Of a stretch of 20,267 bases of DNA, positions 6,913-15,240 are shown piece by piece. This stretch comes from Desulfovibrio sp. Its GTDB lineage: Bacteria; Desulfobacterota; Desulfovibrionia; Desulfovibrionales; Desulfovibrionaceae. The stretch is from the NCBI GenBank assembly GCA_031270875.1, contig JAISXC010000069.1, forward strand, positions 1 through 20,267, read 5' to 3'. The notes beneath the pieces are model-generated. The model was given only the letters and a program-made list of their open reading frames with translations. It searched no databases and had not been told where the DNA came from. The translations under genes were made by a program, and so were the position numbers. Within the stretch, counting starts at the first letter, position 1. The number at the start of each line of letters is the position of its first letter.

Positions 6913-8382
6913 ATGACAATCCCGTGTGAAACCGGCGCCGCCGAAAAAAGCCGGGCCGCGCAGGTTTCGCTGCTGGCGGCCCTCGGTCTGACCTGCCTTA
7001 AGCTTGGCGCCGGCTTGTACACCGGCAGTCTGGGCATCCTTTTTGAAGCCCTGCACAGCGGGCTTGACCTGCTGGCGGCGGCAATGACACTCGCCGCCGT
7101 GCGCATCGCCGCCATGCCGCCGGACGCCGGACACCCCTACGGCCATGGAAAAATCGAAAATCTCTCCGCCCTGGCGGAAACTCTCCTTCTTGTGGCGAGC
7201 TGCGGATGGGTGGGCTATGAGGGCACGCTCCGCCTCCTTGGCGATGAACCCGCGAGCACGCCTTCACTCCTCGGTGTCGGAGTCATGGCAATATCCGTTG
7301 CCGTGGACGCAAGCCGCGTGCGCGTCCTGCGCCGGGTGGCCCGGCAGCACAAGAGTCAGGCGCTGGAGGCGGACGCGCTGCATTTTTCCACGGACATACT
7401 TTCCTCAGGCATTGTCCTTGTCGGGGTGTTCGCCGTCTGGCTGGCGGATGCCCTAAATTTTCCGGAGCCTTTGCACAGAATTTTTGTCCAGGCGGATACA
7501 GTGGCGGCCCTGATCGTCGCGCTGGTCATTCTCCGCGTCAGCCTGCGCATGGCACTGGACGCGGTCAACACGCTCATGGATTCCGGCTCGATCAAGGAGG
7601 AAAAGGCCGTTATCAATGCCGTCAGGGCAGTCCCCGGCATCACCGCCATGCGCAGTCTGCGCCTGCGCAACAGCGGCCCGCTGACTTTTGTGGATATGAC
7701 CGTGGGGGTGGAGCCGGATATCCGCGTCTGTGACGGACACAGGCTGGCGCACGAAGTGGAGAAGGCCGTCGAGGCTGTTCTGCCGGGTTCGGACGTGACG
7801 ATACATATTGAGCCGTTGAGCGCCGATTCCCTGCGCAGCGCCGATCCGTTTGAGCTGACAAGCCGCACGGCGCAGGAACATGCCCTGACGGCGCACAATG
7901 TGCATGTTCTGCGCGACGGCCCGCGTACCCGTATTGAGCTGCATGCGGAGCTGCCGGCAACGCTGTCCTTTGCCGAAGCCTATGCCCGCGTGCACGCCTT
8001 TGAAACGGCTTTGCGCGGCCGCCTGCCGGGCGCGCACGTGCTGACCCATCTGGAGCCGGAAGGAAGCGTCGGAGAGCGGAGCGCGGAAGCCGCCATCCCC
8101 GCGCCGTTGCGCGAGAGCGCCCTTACGGAGGCGCGAGCGGCTGTCGCCGGGGAATCCCTGGTCGGAACTCCGCATGGATTTTCCGTGTATACGCTGCCGG
8201 AACGCGGAATCTGCATGTCGTTCCACTGCGTCGTCAAAGGGAATCCGACCGTGGAGGAAGCCCACGATGTCTGCGTGCGTCTGGAAAAACGCATCCGCGC
8301 GAATCTGCCCGATATGGACAGGATCATCACCTATCTGGAACCGGAGCGGGCAGCCTCCGCGGCGACGCGGGAACCGATGTGA
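6913..8382 (+). CDS. cation diffusion facilitator (CDF) metal efflux transporter with three C-terminal domains
   Basis: A 489-residue inner-membrane secondary transporter that exports a divalent metal against protons. Seen: about six membrane segments within residues 17-215; the metal-site pair H48-x3-D52 in the second helix and H157-x3-D161 in the fifth (HD/HD arrangement, as in zinc transporters such as ZitB); and the loop motif HPYGHGKIEN (74-83). Typical bacterial CDFs are about 300 residues with one cytosolic dimerisation domain. Here three successive copies appear, ending in HIEP (298-301), HLEPE (379-383) and YLEPE (474-478). Metal preference is inferred, not shown. The gene is isolated, has a weak Shine-Dalgarno and is preceded by a regulatory-looking inverted repeat. 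It converges on the glycan operon with 9 nt between stops. Confidence 0.9.
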   Translation: MTIPCETGAAEKSRAAQVSLLAALGLTCLKLGAGLYTGSLGILFEALHSGLDLLAAAMTLAAVRIAAMPPDAGHPYGHGKIENLSALAETLLLVASCGWVGYEGTLRLLGDEPASTPSLLGVGVMAISVAVDASRVRVLRRVARQHKSQALEADALHFSTDILSSGIVLVGVFAVWLADALNFPEPLHRIFVQADTVAALIVALVILRVSLRMALDAVNTLMDSGSIKEEKAVINAVRAVPGITAMRSLRLRNSGPLTFVDMTVGVEPDIRVCDGHRLAHEVEKAVEAVLPGSDVTIHIEPLSADSLRSADPFELTSRTAQEHALTAHNVHVLRDGPRTRIELHAELPATLSFAEAYARVHAFETALRGRLPGAHVLTHLEPEGSVGERSAEAAIPAPLRESALTEARAAVAGESLVGTPHGFSVYTLPERGICMSFHCVVKGNPTVEEAHDVCVRLEKRIRANLPDMDRIITYLEPERAASAATREPM

Positions 8383-8391
8383 GATGGGTCG

Positions 8392-9624
8392 TCAAATTCG
8401 GACGCCGATTGAAGCCTCGCTGGCGTCCTGAAGGGCGACCGCAGCAAGTCTTTCCCCTTTTTCTTCCAGACGGTTCCGGACGGCGACCAGTACCGTTTCA
8501 GGCGTTATGGACCACATGCACTCCGCTCGCGTATGTCCCAACACGCAATTTTCCGACCAGTCGTTCAACATCCACATGCATTCGCCGCATTGCGCCGTTC
8601 CCCGTATGTTGGCGTTTTCCGGGTATTCCACATATCCGGCTACGGTCGGCCCGAATAAAACCACGCTTGATCCCCCCAGAACATACCGCCAATGAACCAG
8701 GCCGGAGTCTTCGTCAACGTGAAGGAGAGCGCCTTGCACTATCGCCGCCGCTTCCCGCAGAGAAGTGCGATCCACAAGATTCATATCCGTTCCCTCAATA
8801 ACCGCAGTTGGATTTTGCCCGAGCTGGACAATGCCGATATCGGGATATTCCGCTTTGAACAGGCGGCAGAATTCCCCCCAGTATTTCACAGGCCAGCTTT
8901 TCGTCTTGGAATGAAGAGAAGGGGAGGGATGTTTTTCTTTGCCGGAGGGCTTTCGTTCCAGCAGTCTGGCCGTATGGACGGTAATATATTTTTCGGGCAG
9001 CCCGAATGCCCGCGCATCGGCGGCGGCAACCGGAACGGACAGCGCGTTCTTGTTCTCCCGGGAAAAAGCGATGACCCCGCTCGCTCCCATGACGCTCCAG
9101 CGATCCCATCCCATAGTTTTGGCGCACATTTTCGCCCAGGCCCCGTCGAACTGGGGCGTATTCCTGTATTTTCCATAATTGTTCGAAAAAGCATGCAATG
9201 TTGCTACAAGTCGGCCGAATCGCGGCGAAATTCCGGAAATGGCCGCCATATTTATGTGGGAAGGATGAATGATCTTGTCGATCCACAGACTGAGATCGTA
9301 ATTTCTTTCATTAGCCTTGAACTCTTTTATCTTGTATAGCTTTCCGCCGCATCTTTTATCGCACAACCGGATAAGATCCTTCGTTCCGTATATGTCTATC
9401 GCCAGTTTTTCCGGAGTCAGGCTGAAAAAAACGTGCACCCAGGCAAGACCTATCAACTGTTCTCCAAGGCCTCCGCGAAGACAGGCGGCTATATAGATAC
9501 GGTTGTTCCCGACTCGTTCCGGAACCTTCCGTTGCGGCATCGGCTTCTTCTTTTCGCCGGATTTTTTGGCAATGACCGTGGTAAAAATTTCCCATACCCT
9601 GTTCAAAACAAACGGCAATTTCAT
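8392..9624 (-). CDS. GT9-like (TibC/BAHT-type) heptosyltransferase, stand-alone
   Basis: A 410-residue protein with the double-Rossmann plan of glycosyltransferase family 9. Seen: GGLGEQLIGLAWV (51-63), the N-terminal loop that is usually GxGD (here D is E); CAKTMGWDRW (167-176); TKSWPVKYWGEFC (241-253); the donor-site region VDEDSGLVH (303-311) and VVLFGPT (321-327); and a late four-cysteine cluster C346-x2-C349-x10-C360-x8-C369. Four cysteines binding ferric iron are characteristic of the autotransporter O-heptosyltransferase (TibC/Aah) group; the assignment here is by analogy. The start has AAGGGA about 6 nt upstream. It is the last gene of the operon, 33 nt after the GT9-methyltransferase fusion, and its closest visible relatives are that protein and the middle of the 1233-aa protein. 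Confidence 0.85.
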   Translation of the reverse strand: MKLPFVLNRVWEIFTTVIAKKSGEKKKPMPQRKVPERVGNNRIYIAACLRGGLGEQLIGLAWVHVFFSLTPEKLAIDIYGTKDLIRLCDKRCGGKLYKIKEFKANERNYDLSLWIDKIIHPSHINMAAISGISPRFGRLVATLHAFSNNYGKYRNTPQFDGAWAKMCAKTMGWDRWSVMGASGVIAFSRENKNALSVPVAAADARAFGLPEKYITVHTARLLERKPSGKEKHPSPSLHSKTKSWPVKYWGEFCRLFKAEYPDIGIVQLGQNPTAVIEGTDMNLVDRTSLREAAAIVQGALLHVDEDSGLVHWRYVLGGSSVVLFGPTVAGYVEYPENANIRGTAQCGECMWMLNDWSENCVLGHTRAECMWSITPETVLVAVRNRLEEKGERLAAVALQDASEASIGVRI

Positions 9625-9657
9625 GGCATTCCCTTTGCTTTGCGCTGAAACGCAATG

Positions 9658-11520
9658 TCAATCCAATCGTTTTTCAAGCGTCATCGCGCCGAAAGTCAAA
9701 TCCCTGGCTGCGACTTTCAACCCATCGGCCCGGACACAGTTGATGCTGTCTTTGATTTCTTCATGGCTGTATATTGCGCCGCAAGACACGCCGAATTCCC
9801 GCAGGCAATCCTCAATGCCTTGCGGGGTGAAAATCTCTCTCCGCAAACTTTCCCGATTCCTATGATCGGACAGCACAAGATCATAGGTCAGAATCAACCT
9901 TCCGCCGGGCCGCAAAATCCTGAACAATTCCTTGAGCGCGTAATACTTATGCGGAACATGCTCCAACACGGAAATGCAGGTGACCGCGTCAAAGGTTTCG
10001 TCCTCCGCCGGAACATTGAACACGGAACCGAATGTGGCGGTAAAACCCCGCTCTCCGGCAAAACGGAGGAATTTTTGCTCTATCAGAGGGTCTCCTCCGG
10101 CATCCCATTGAAAATCAATATCATAGACCGTCACATCATGGCCCGTTTCCGCCAGAAACCAGGACAAGGCGCCGCGTCCGCCGCCCACATCGGCGATTTT
10201 CAACCCTCTTTTGGTTATGCCTTCAATCTGTCTGATGGCGTAGGGGTATTCCCATTGCTTGGAGGCATGCACATAGACGCGGCACTCCCCGGCGAGTATA
10301 TGATGGGAAATGTTTTTTTTCGGCAGCTTGCAGACCTGGAGCAGCCTGTCGAGAACCGGTTCGCAGGCCTTCCTTTTTGCGCTGGAATAGAGATCAACGT
10401 CAGCCAGAGCGTATCTGTGGCGGGCGCGGGAGGCAATAAGGCCTTGCGCCGCCGCCAGCACCTGTTCCGGCGTCACGCGGCGCATGCACTCCGGCGGCTC
10501 GAACCCGCGTGGACAGTGGGAGGTCCATGTGGGCACCGTCCACATGCACGGCGAGCAGAATCCTGCGGACAGATTGATGTTTTCCGGATAGCCGAAGTGA
10601 TCCGCGGGAGTCGGCCCGAAAATGACCACGCTTTTTTTCCCCAGGCAGTGATTCAGATGAACCAGGCCGCCTTCGCCGTCGACATGGCAAAGTCCCTGTT
10701 TTAACACTACCGCGGCCTCCTCAAGGGTGATCCGGTCTATCAGGTGCAGATCCGCTCCCGATATGATGTTCGAGTTTCCGCCTCCCACTTGAACAATTTT
10801 GACCTGCGGGAAGCGTTTTTTCCAAAGGGCGCAGAATTCCTCCCACTGCGCCGCCGGCCATGATTTCGGGTGAGCGCTTGTCTGGTAGAGGGAATCGACC
10901 CCGGTGTTCATCGTTATATACTCCGCTGTGTCCAGCGACAGCTCCGACAGGACCGGCAGCGCCTCCAGGCGGATGGGGATTCCAAATTTTGTGGAGCGCC
11001 CGAAAGGGAAAGCGCGGGCGGCTCCCAGTTTGTCCCAGCGGTTCCATCCCTTCAGGGCGCAGTATTCCGCATACGGATGATGGGATTTTCCGCCGGATTT
11101 GTTGGAATAAAATGTGTCGTGCCGCTTGTTGAAGCGCTGAAACAGGGATACCACCGGCGCCAGATCCGGCGCCTTTTCCGCATGAAATTGATCTACCTCG
11201 ATAAAATGGAAGATAGTCAGCTTGAGATCATATCCGCTGACGGCGGAAAATATTTCCTCGGGGAAAAAAGCGGTTACATAGGGTTGCTCGGCAAAACCCC
11301 GTATATGCGGCCGGCCGTAAATATCAATGCGCAACGGGACGGCCAGGTTGCGGTACAGTTCCTGCACCCAGGCCAGGCCGATAAGGTTGTCGCCCAATCC
11401 GCCGACAAGCTTTATCGCTATCTTGTTGATAGGACCGCGCTTCCCCGGAATCCTCCTGCCGCCCGCCTTGACGGCGCGCCGCAGAAATTTCCGGACCGCG
11501 GTAAAAAGATTCTGTTTCAA
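9658..11520 (-). CDS. bifunctional GT9-type heptosyltransferase-methyltransferase fusion
   Basis: A 620-residue two-domain enzyme. Residues 32-370 are a GT9 domain with VGGLGDNLIGLAWV (39-52), CALKGWNRW (154-162), PKSWPAAQWEEFC (218-230), VDGEGGLVH (280-288), VVIFGPT (298-304), GYPEN (310-314) and the cysteine cluster C322-x2-C325-x10-C336-x8-C345. A linker (about 370-438, with HASKQWEYPYA) joins it to a class I SAM-dependent methyltransferase: motif I IADVGGGRG (442-450), VLEHVPHKYYAL (518-529), LRPGGRLILTYD (536-547). The start is TTG, overlapping the TGA of the upstream gene (TTGA, 4 nt), with AAGGA just before it, so translation is coupled. Likely role: transfer of a heptose-like sugar and O-methylation of that sugar or its neighbour. 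Confidence 0.87.
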   Translation of the reverse strand: MKQNLFTAVRKFLRRAVKAGGRRIPGKRGPINKIAIKLVGGLGDNLIGLAWVQELYRNLAVPLRIDIYGRPHIRGFAEQPYVTAFFPEEIFSAVSGYDLKLTIFHFIEVDQFHAEKAPDLAPVVSLFQRFNKRHDTFYSNKSGGKSHHPYAEYCALKGWNRWDKLGAARAFPFGRSTKFGIPIRLEALPVLSELSLDTAEYITMNTGVDSLYQTSAHPKSWPAAQWEEFCALWKKRFPQVKIVQVGGGNSNIISGADLHLIDRITLEEAAVVLKQGLCHVDGEGGLVHLNHCLGKKSVVIFGPTPADHFGYPENINLSAGFCSPCMWTVPTWTSHCPRGFEPPECMRRVTPEQVLAAAQGLIASRARHRYALADVDLYSSAKRKACEPVLDRLLQVCKLPKKNISHHILAGECRVYVHASKQWEYPYAIRQIEGITKRGLKIADVGGGRGALSWFLAETGHDVTVYDIDFQWDAGGDPLIEQKFLRFAGERGFTATFGSVFNVPAEDETFDAVTCISVLEHVPHKYYALKELFRILRPGGRLILTYDLVLSDHRNRESLRREIFTPQGIEDCLREFGVSCGAIYSHEEIKDSINCVRADGLKVAARDLTFGAMTLEKRLD

Positions 11521-14500
11521 AGGTTTCCTTTTTCGTGTGCACCGATTTCCGTGGAAATCGGTAATGAAGAACCGCCAGCCTCATGCCAGGTATAGTGACA
11601 CAATCCGCAGAGGTCATGGGCAGGCGTCCCCTTCCTCACCGATTCCCGCAGCGCTTGCATACGATCGCCGTTCCACAGATCCAGAAGAGGTTCCCGCGGG
11701 AACCGCCCGAGGGCATAAAGGTTGTTGTAATCACGACAACAGGCCAAAACGGTGCCGTCCCAGGCTACGCTGAGATTGTCCCAGGGTTTTTGGCAAGGAG
11801 TTCCGGCAAGGGATTCGTTCGGGTGCAAGCCGGTTATCGCCGGGTCGGAACCATTCCAAGAAGAAAAAGGTTTTCGGTGTACTTCAATGCCGTGGTTTTC
11901 CCGCCAGAGCCGGACTGTTTTTTCGACAACATCCCGATAGGCGGGAACATCCACCGCCATTATCCTGAAATCGGTTTGAGGAGAATACTTGCGCCAGCAC
12001 TCCAGGGCAAAGAGCGTGTTGGCGACGCTTTCCTCATAAATGCCGGAGACTCCCCTGGCCCTCGCCAAACTTGGGTCGTCGTAGCCGTCCAACGCCGCCC
12101 ACAGCCAGGCCGGTCCGGCCCTGAAAAGACGTTCCGCCTTCTCCCGGTTCAAGGCTACCGGATTGAAGGACATGCCGACGTTGACGCCACGGGTCCGGGC
12201 ATGGGCGAAAGCCTCGTCAAAAGCCGGATGCAGCAAGCTTTCGCCGAAATGATGCAGGCATGTTTCCCTCTGGCTGTTGACGGCAAGGGGGTTGTCCCGA
12301 ACATAGCAATCAACAAGCTCCCTGAAAAGATCCATGTCCATAAAACCGAGAGGCCGCGTCATGCCGCTGTGCCGGGGGCACATCCGGCATTGCATGGGGC
12401 AATGGTTGGTCAATTCAATGTTGTGCAGAAAATACGGTTTTCGGACTATTGTGGGATACCGCTTGCGCGAAAAAGCGGGGATTGTCCTTTTCTCAATGAC
12501 CAGTCCGCCGAAGGCCAGACCCGGCGGCGCTCCGCCTACCCGCTCCTCGCTGACTTCCCGTATGCCGGTCTCAACGTCTTTCCGGCTATGGGGTTCAGCC
12601 GCGATATCCAGGCCGGCCAGGCAGACCGACAGACTCTCCGGCGTGAAAATGTCGACGCGCAGGGAATCTTTGTGGAGATCCTTCTCCAGCACAAGGTCAT
12701 AGGTCAGAATGAGCCTGCCGCCGGGCTTCAGGACGCGCAGCAGTTCCTTCAGGGCGTATTCTTTGCGCGGCACATGCTCGACAACGGAAATGCAGGTGAC
12801 CACGTCAAAAGAATCATCCGGGACCGGGATATTGAAAACGGAACCGAACGATGCCTGAAAGCCGTGCGTTTTGGCGAAAATGAAAAACTTCTGCTCAACG
12901 AGCGGGTCATTTCCCGAATTCCATTGGAAATTGATGTCGTAGACCGTAACCTCATGGCCCTGTTTCGCCAGATACCATGCCAATACGCCGCGTCCGCCGC
13001 CCACATCGGCGATCTTCAGCGGTCCGGCCGAAAAGCTGTTGATATGGCGCACGGCGTACGGGTATTCCCATTGCTTGGAGGCGTGGATATGGGTCCGGCA
13101 GGGGCCGTAAATATGTTCGGAAACCGGGCGGTGGGGCAGACCGCAGGCTTCAAGCATGCGCCTCAGGATTTCCCTGTACTGTATCCTGTGTTCCCTGGTA
13201 TACAGTTCCGCGTCAAGCAGCCGGTACGCGTAGTCGGGCTGCTGATCCAGAATGCGCCCGGCGGCCTCCGCAACCCGCTCCGGAGAAATTCGCTTGAGGC
13301 ATTCCGCCTCCTTGAAGCCCCGCATGCAGCCGTTCATCCAGGTATTGGTCATCCACAGGCAGGGGGAGCAAAAGGGAGAAACCAGATTGATATTTTCCCT
13401 GTATCCCAAAAATTTGGCAGAGCTGGATCCCCACAGGACCACGCTCCTGCCGGTCAAAGAGTGGCGGATGTGAGCCAACCCGCAGTCGCCGTCGATCAGC
13501 AAGGCGGCATGTTTGAGAAGAACCAGCGTTTCGCTGAGCGTGGTTTTTTCCAGCAGGCAGAAGTCCGCGTTCTCCAGCGGCGTGGAATTGGCGGATCCAA
13601 GCTGAATAACGGCAATATCGGGGTATTCCTTTCTCAGAAGGCCGCACAAGTCTTCCATGCTGCTCTTCAGCAAAGTTTTGGGATGGGCGGCCGCTTTGCC
13701 GATGTTCAGACTCGCCCCCAGATGAATGACCACATATCGCCGTTCACGCAACGAAAATCGCTCCAGCGCGTCCATGGCCCCGGCGTCAAGATGCAGGGCG
13801 AAAGGCGTCCGGCTGCTGAGGGGCACGATATCCGCGCCGAGGCAGGCGAATCTGTCCCACCCCCTGAGATTGCAGTAATCGCTCCAGGCGCCGTCCCACT
13901 TCGGGCCATGTTCGGAATTGAGATATTTTTTGTGTCTGGCGGCGAATGCCTTGTATGCCTTGCATATCCGCAGGAGATTCGGCGCTTGCGTCATATGCGC
14001 CGCATCCGCGTGCAATATTTCCACCTGCAGGGCGATGCTGATTCGTACCGGATAGCCGCGGACGGCGGAGAACAGGGACTCGTCATAAATGCCGTCCACA
14101 AAGGAGCGCAGGCAGACCAGGGGGGGCAGTTGGCTGTCTCCCATACGGCCGTACAGATCCATGCGGATATTTTCGCCGCAGGCAAGATACAGTTTTTCCA
14201 GAAAAACGAGACTGACCAGGTTGTCGCCGATGCCGCCCAGCAAACGCACGGCGATTCTGACCGGCTTGCCTTGGACGGGATTTGTTCGCGACAGATCTTT
14301 GGAAAACGGCGCTCTTTCGGCAAAATGCCACCAGTATGCGCCCAGGTACACTCCGGGGGTATTCCAGGGTTTGGAGGTGTCACCCAGAAAATGTACTATT
14401 TTCGGCCGCTCGCAGGCGAGACGGTACTCCTCCCGCCGGCCCAGCGTCTTTCCCCAGCCGTCAGGATTGACGATGGACCACAAAATATTCCAGCCGTGAT

Positions 14501-15218
14501 CCAGATAATAAACCCGACCTTCGCAAACAACATTCAGCACATTTTGATCATGGTTGAATTGGTTGTTGATCCGGGCGACCGCAAAAAATTTTTCGTGCGT
14601 TTTTTCTTCACGCATTTTTCTGATGTTCATCACCAGCACGCCGGAATTGAAATACCCCTCGAAATATTTCAATTGCAGATGATTCAGCAGGTACTCGCGT
14701 CTGAGCAGGACATTTTTGCTGCCCGCGATCTCCCAATGTTTGAATTCATATTCAACGACAGCGCCCAGGAGGAAATCCGAAACATCCGTATGGAACAGTT
14801 CCGCGATGTCGGCAAGAATAATAAGATCGCAATCAAGGTAGACGATTTTTTCATATCCCGCGCAGCACAGGGGCAGAAACAGGCGGTGGTAGGCGGCGGT
14901 GGTGAAGCGCGGCGCCCGCCACCACATGTCAGCTCCATGAATATCCAGCAATCTGCTGATGTTGAAGAACCTCAGGGAGACATTCGAGCGCCCCGCTGCC
15001 TGCCCCAGCAGCTTTGTCTTGATGCCGGGAGAAAGTCCCGATTCCAGTAAGACCACATCGTAGTTATATTCCGTGGAGGAATTTTCCAGCAACGATTGCA
15101 GGGCTACGCTGAAAACAGGCGCGTATCTGTCGTCGCAGGAGAAAAAAACAGGAATGTTCCGGTGTTCAAACGCCGGACGTAGCGTGTATTCATTGGCATA
15201 GGATAGGCTGGTTTCCAA
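11517..15218 (-). CDS. four-module enzyme: GT8 + GT9-type heptosyltransferase + methyltransferase + radical SAM/SPASM
   Basis: A 1233-residue polypeptide with four enzyme modules in one frame. (1) Residues 22-310 are a GT8 retaining glycosyltransferase: IPVFFSCDD, DxD-type YLDCDL (D129, D131), YFNSGVLVMN (189-198), HFLGDTSKPW (276-285). (2) Residues 318-668 are a GT9 domain: LLGGIGDNLVSL (326-337), CNLRGWDRF (449-457) and C617-x2-C620-x10-C631-x8-C640. Its SWP and FGPT motifs are altered to TLL and WGSS. (3) Residues 730-910 are a methyltransferase: IADVGGGRG (736-744), VVEHVPRK. (4) Residues 925-1215 are radical SAM with C940-x3-C944-x2-C947 and further cysteines C1142, C1160, C1161, C1204 and C1207 suggesting a SPASM-like cluster. 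The start is TTG with GAGGAA about 10 nt upstream. Oxygen-sensitive iron-sulfur chemistry fits an anaerobe. No frame break is visible. Confidence 0.88.
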   Translation of the reverse strand: METSLSYANEYTLRPAFEHRNIPVFFSCDDRYAPVFSVALQSLLENSSTEYNYDVVLLESGLSPGIKTKLLGQAAGRSNVSLRFFNISRLLDIHGADMWWRAPRFTTAAYHRLFLPLCCAGYEKIVYLDCDLIILADIAELFHTDVSDFLLGAVVEYEFKHWEIAGSKNVLLRREYLLNHLQLKYFEGYFNSGVLVMNIRKMREEKTHEKFFAVARINNQFNHDQNVLNVVCEGRVYYLDHGWNILWSIVNPDGWGKTLGRREEYRLACERPKIVHFLGDTSKPWNTPGVYLGAYWWHFAERAPFSKDLSRTNPVQGKPVRIAVRLLGGIGDNLVSLVFLEKLYLACGENIRMDLYGRMGDSQLPPLVCLRSFVDGIYDESLFSAVRGYPVRISIALQVEILHADAAHMTQAPNLLRICKAYKAFAARHKKYLNSEHGPKWDGAWSDYCNLRGWDRFACLGADIVPLSSRTPFALHLDAGAMDALERFSLRERRYVVIHLGASLNIGKAAAHPKTLLKSSMEDLCGLLRKEYPDIAVIQLGSANSTPLENADFCLLEKTTLSETLVLLKHAALLIDGDCGLAHIRHSLTGRSVVLWGSSSAKFLGYRENINLVSPFCSPCLWMTNTWMNGCMRGFKEAECLKRISPERVAEAAGRILDQQPDYAYRLLDAELYTREHRIQYREILRRMLEACGLPHRPVSEHIYGPCRTHIHASKQWEYPYAVRHINSFSAGPLKIADVGGGRGVLAWYLAKQGHEVTVYDINFQWNSGNDPLVEQKFFIFAKTHGFQASFGSVFNIPVPDDSFDVVTCISVVEHVPRKEYALKELLRVLKPGGRLILTYDLVLEKDLHKDSLRVDIFTPESLSVCLAGLDIAAEPHSRKDVETGIREVSEERVGGAPPGLAFGGLVIEKRTIPAFSRKRYPTIVRKPYFLHNIELTNHCPMQCRMCPRHSGMTRPLGFMDMDLFRELVDCYVRDNPLAVNSQRETCLHHFGESLLHPAFDEAFAHARTRGVNVGMSFNPVALNREKAERLFRAGPAWLWAALDGYDDPSLARARGVSGIYEESVANTLFALECWRKYSPQTDFRIMAVDVPAYRDVVEKTVRLWRENHGIEVHRKPFSSWNGSDPAITGLHPNESLAGTPCQKPWDNLSVAWDGTVLACCRDYNNLYALGRFPREPLLDLWNGDRMQALRESVRKGTPAHDLCGLCHYTWHEAGGSSLPISTEIGAHEKGNL

Positions 15219-15240
15219 GATGGCTCTTCCTCATAGAAAA

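Noticed and set aside
9655..10704. A 349-codon plus-strand frame opposite the GT9-methyltransferase gene
   Set aside because: Antisense shadow; the minus-strand frame carries all expected GT9 and methyltransferase motifs.
11583..15050. A 1155-codon open frame on the plus strand opposite the four-module enzyme
   Set aside because: Its translation shows no recognisable motif and mirrors the minus-strand gene, whose motifs are clear. Long antisense frames are common in GC-rich coding DNA.
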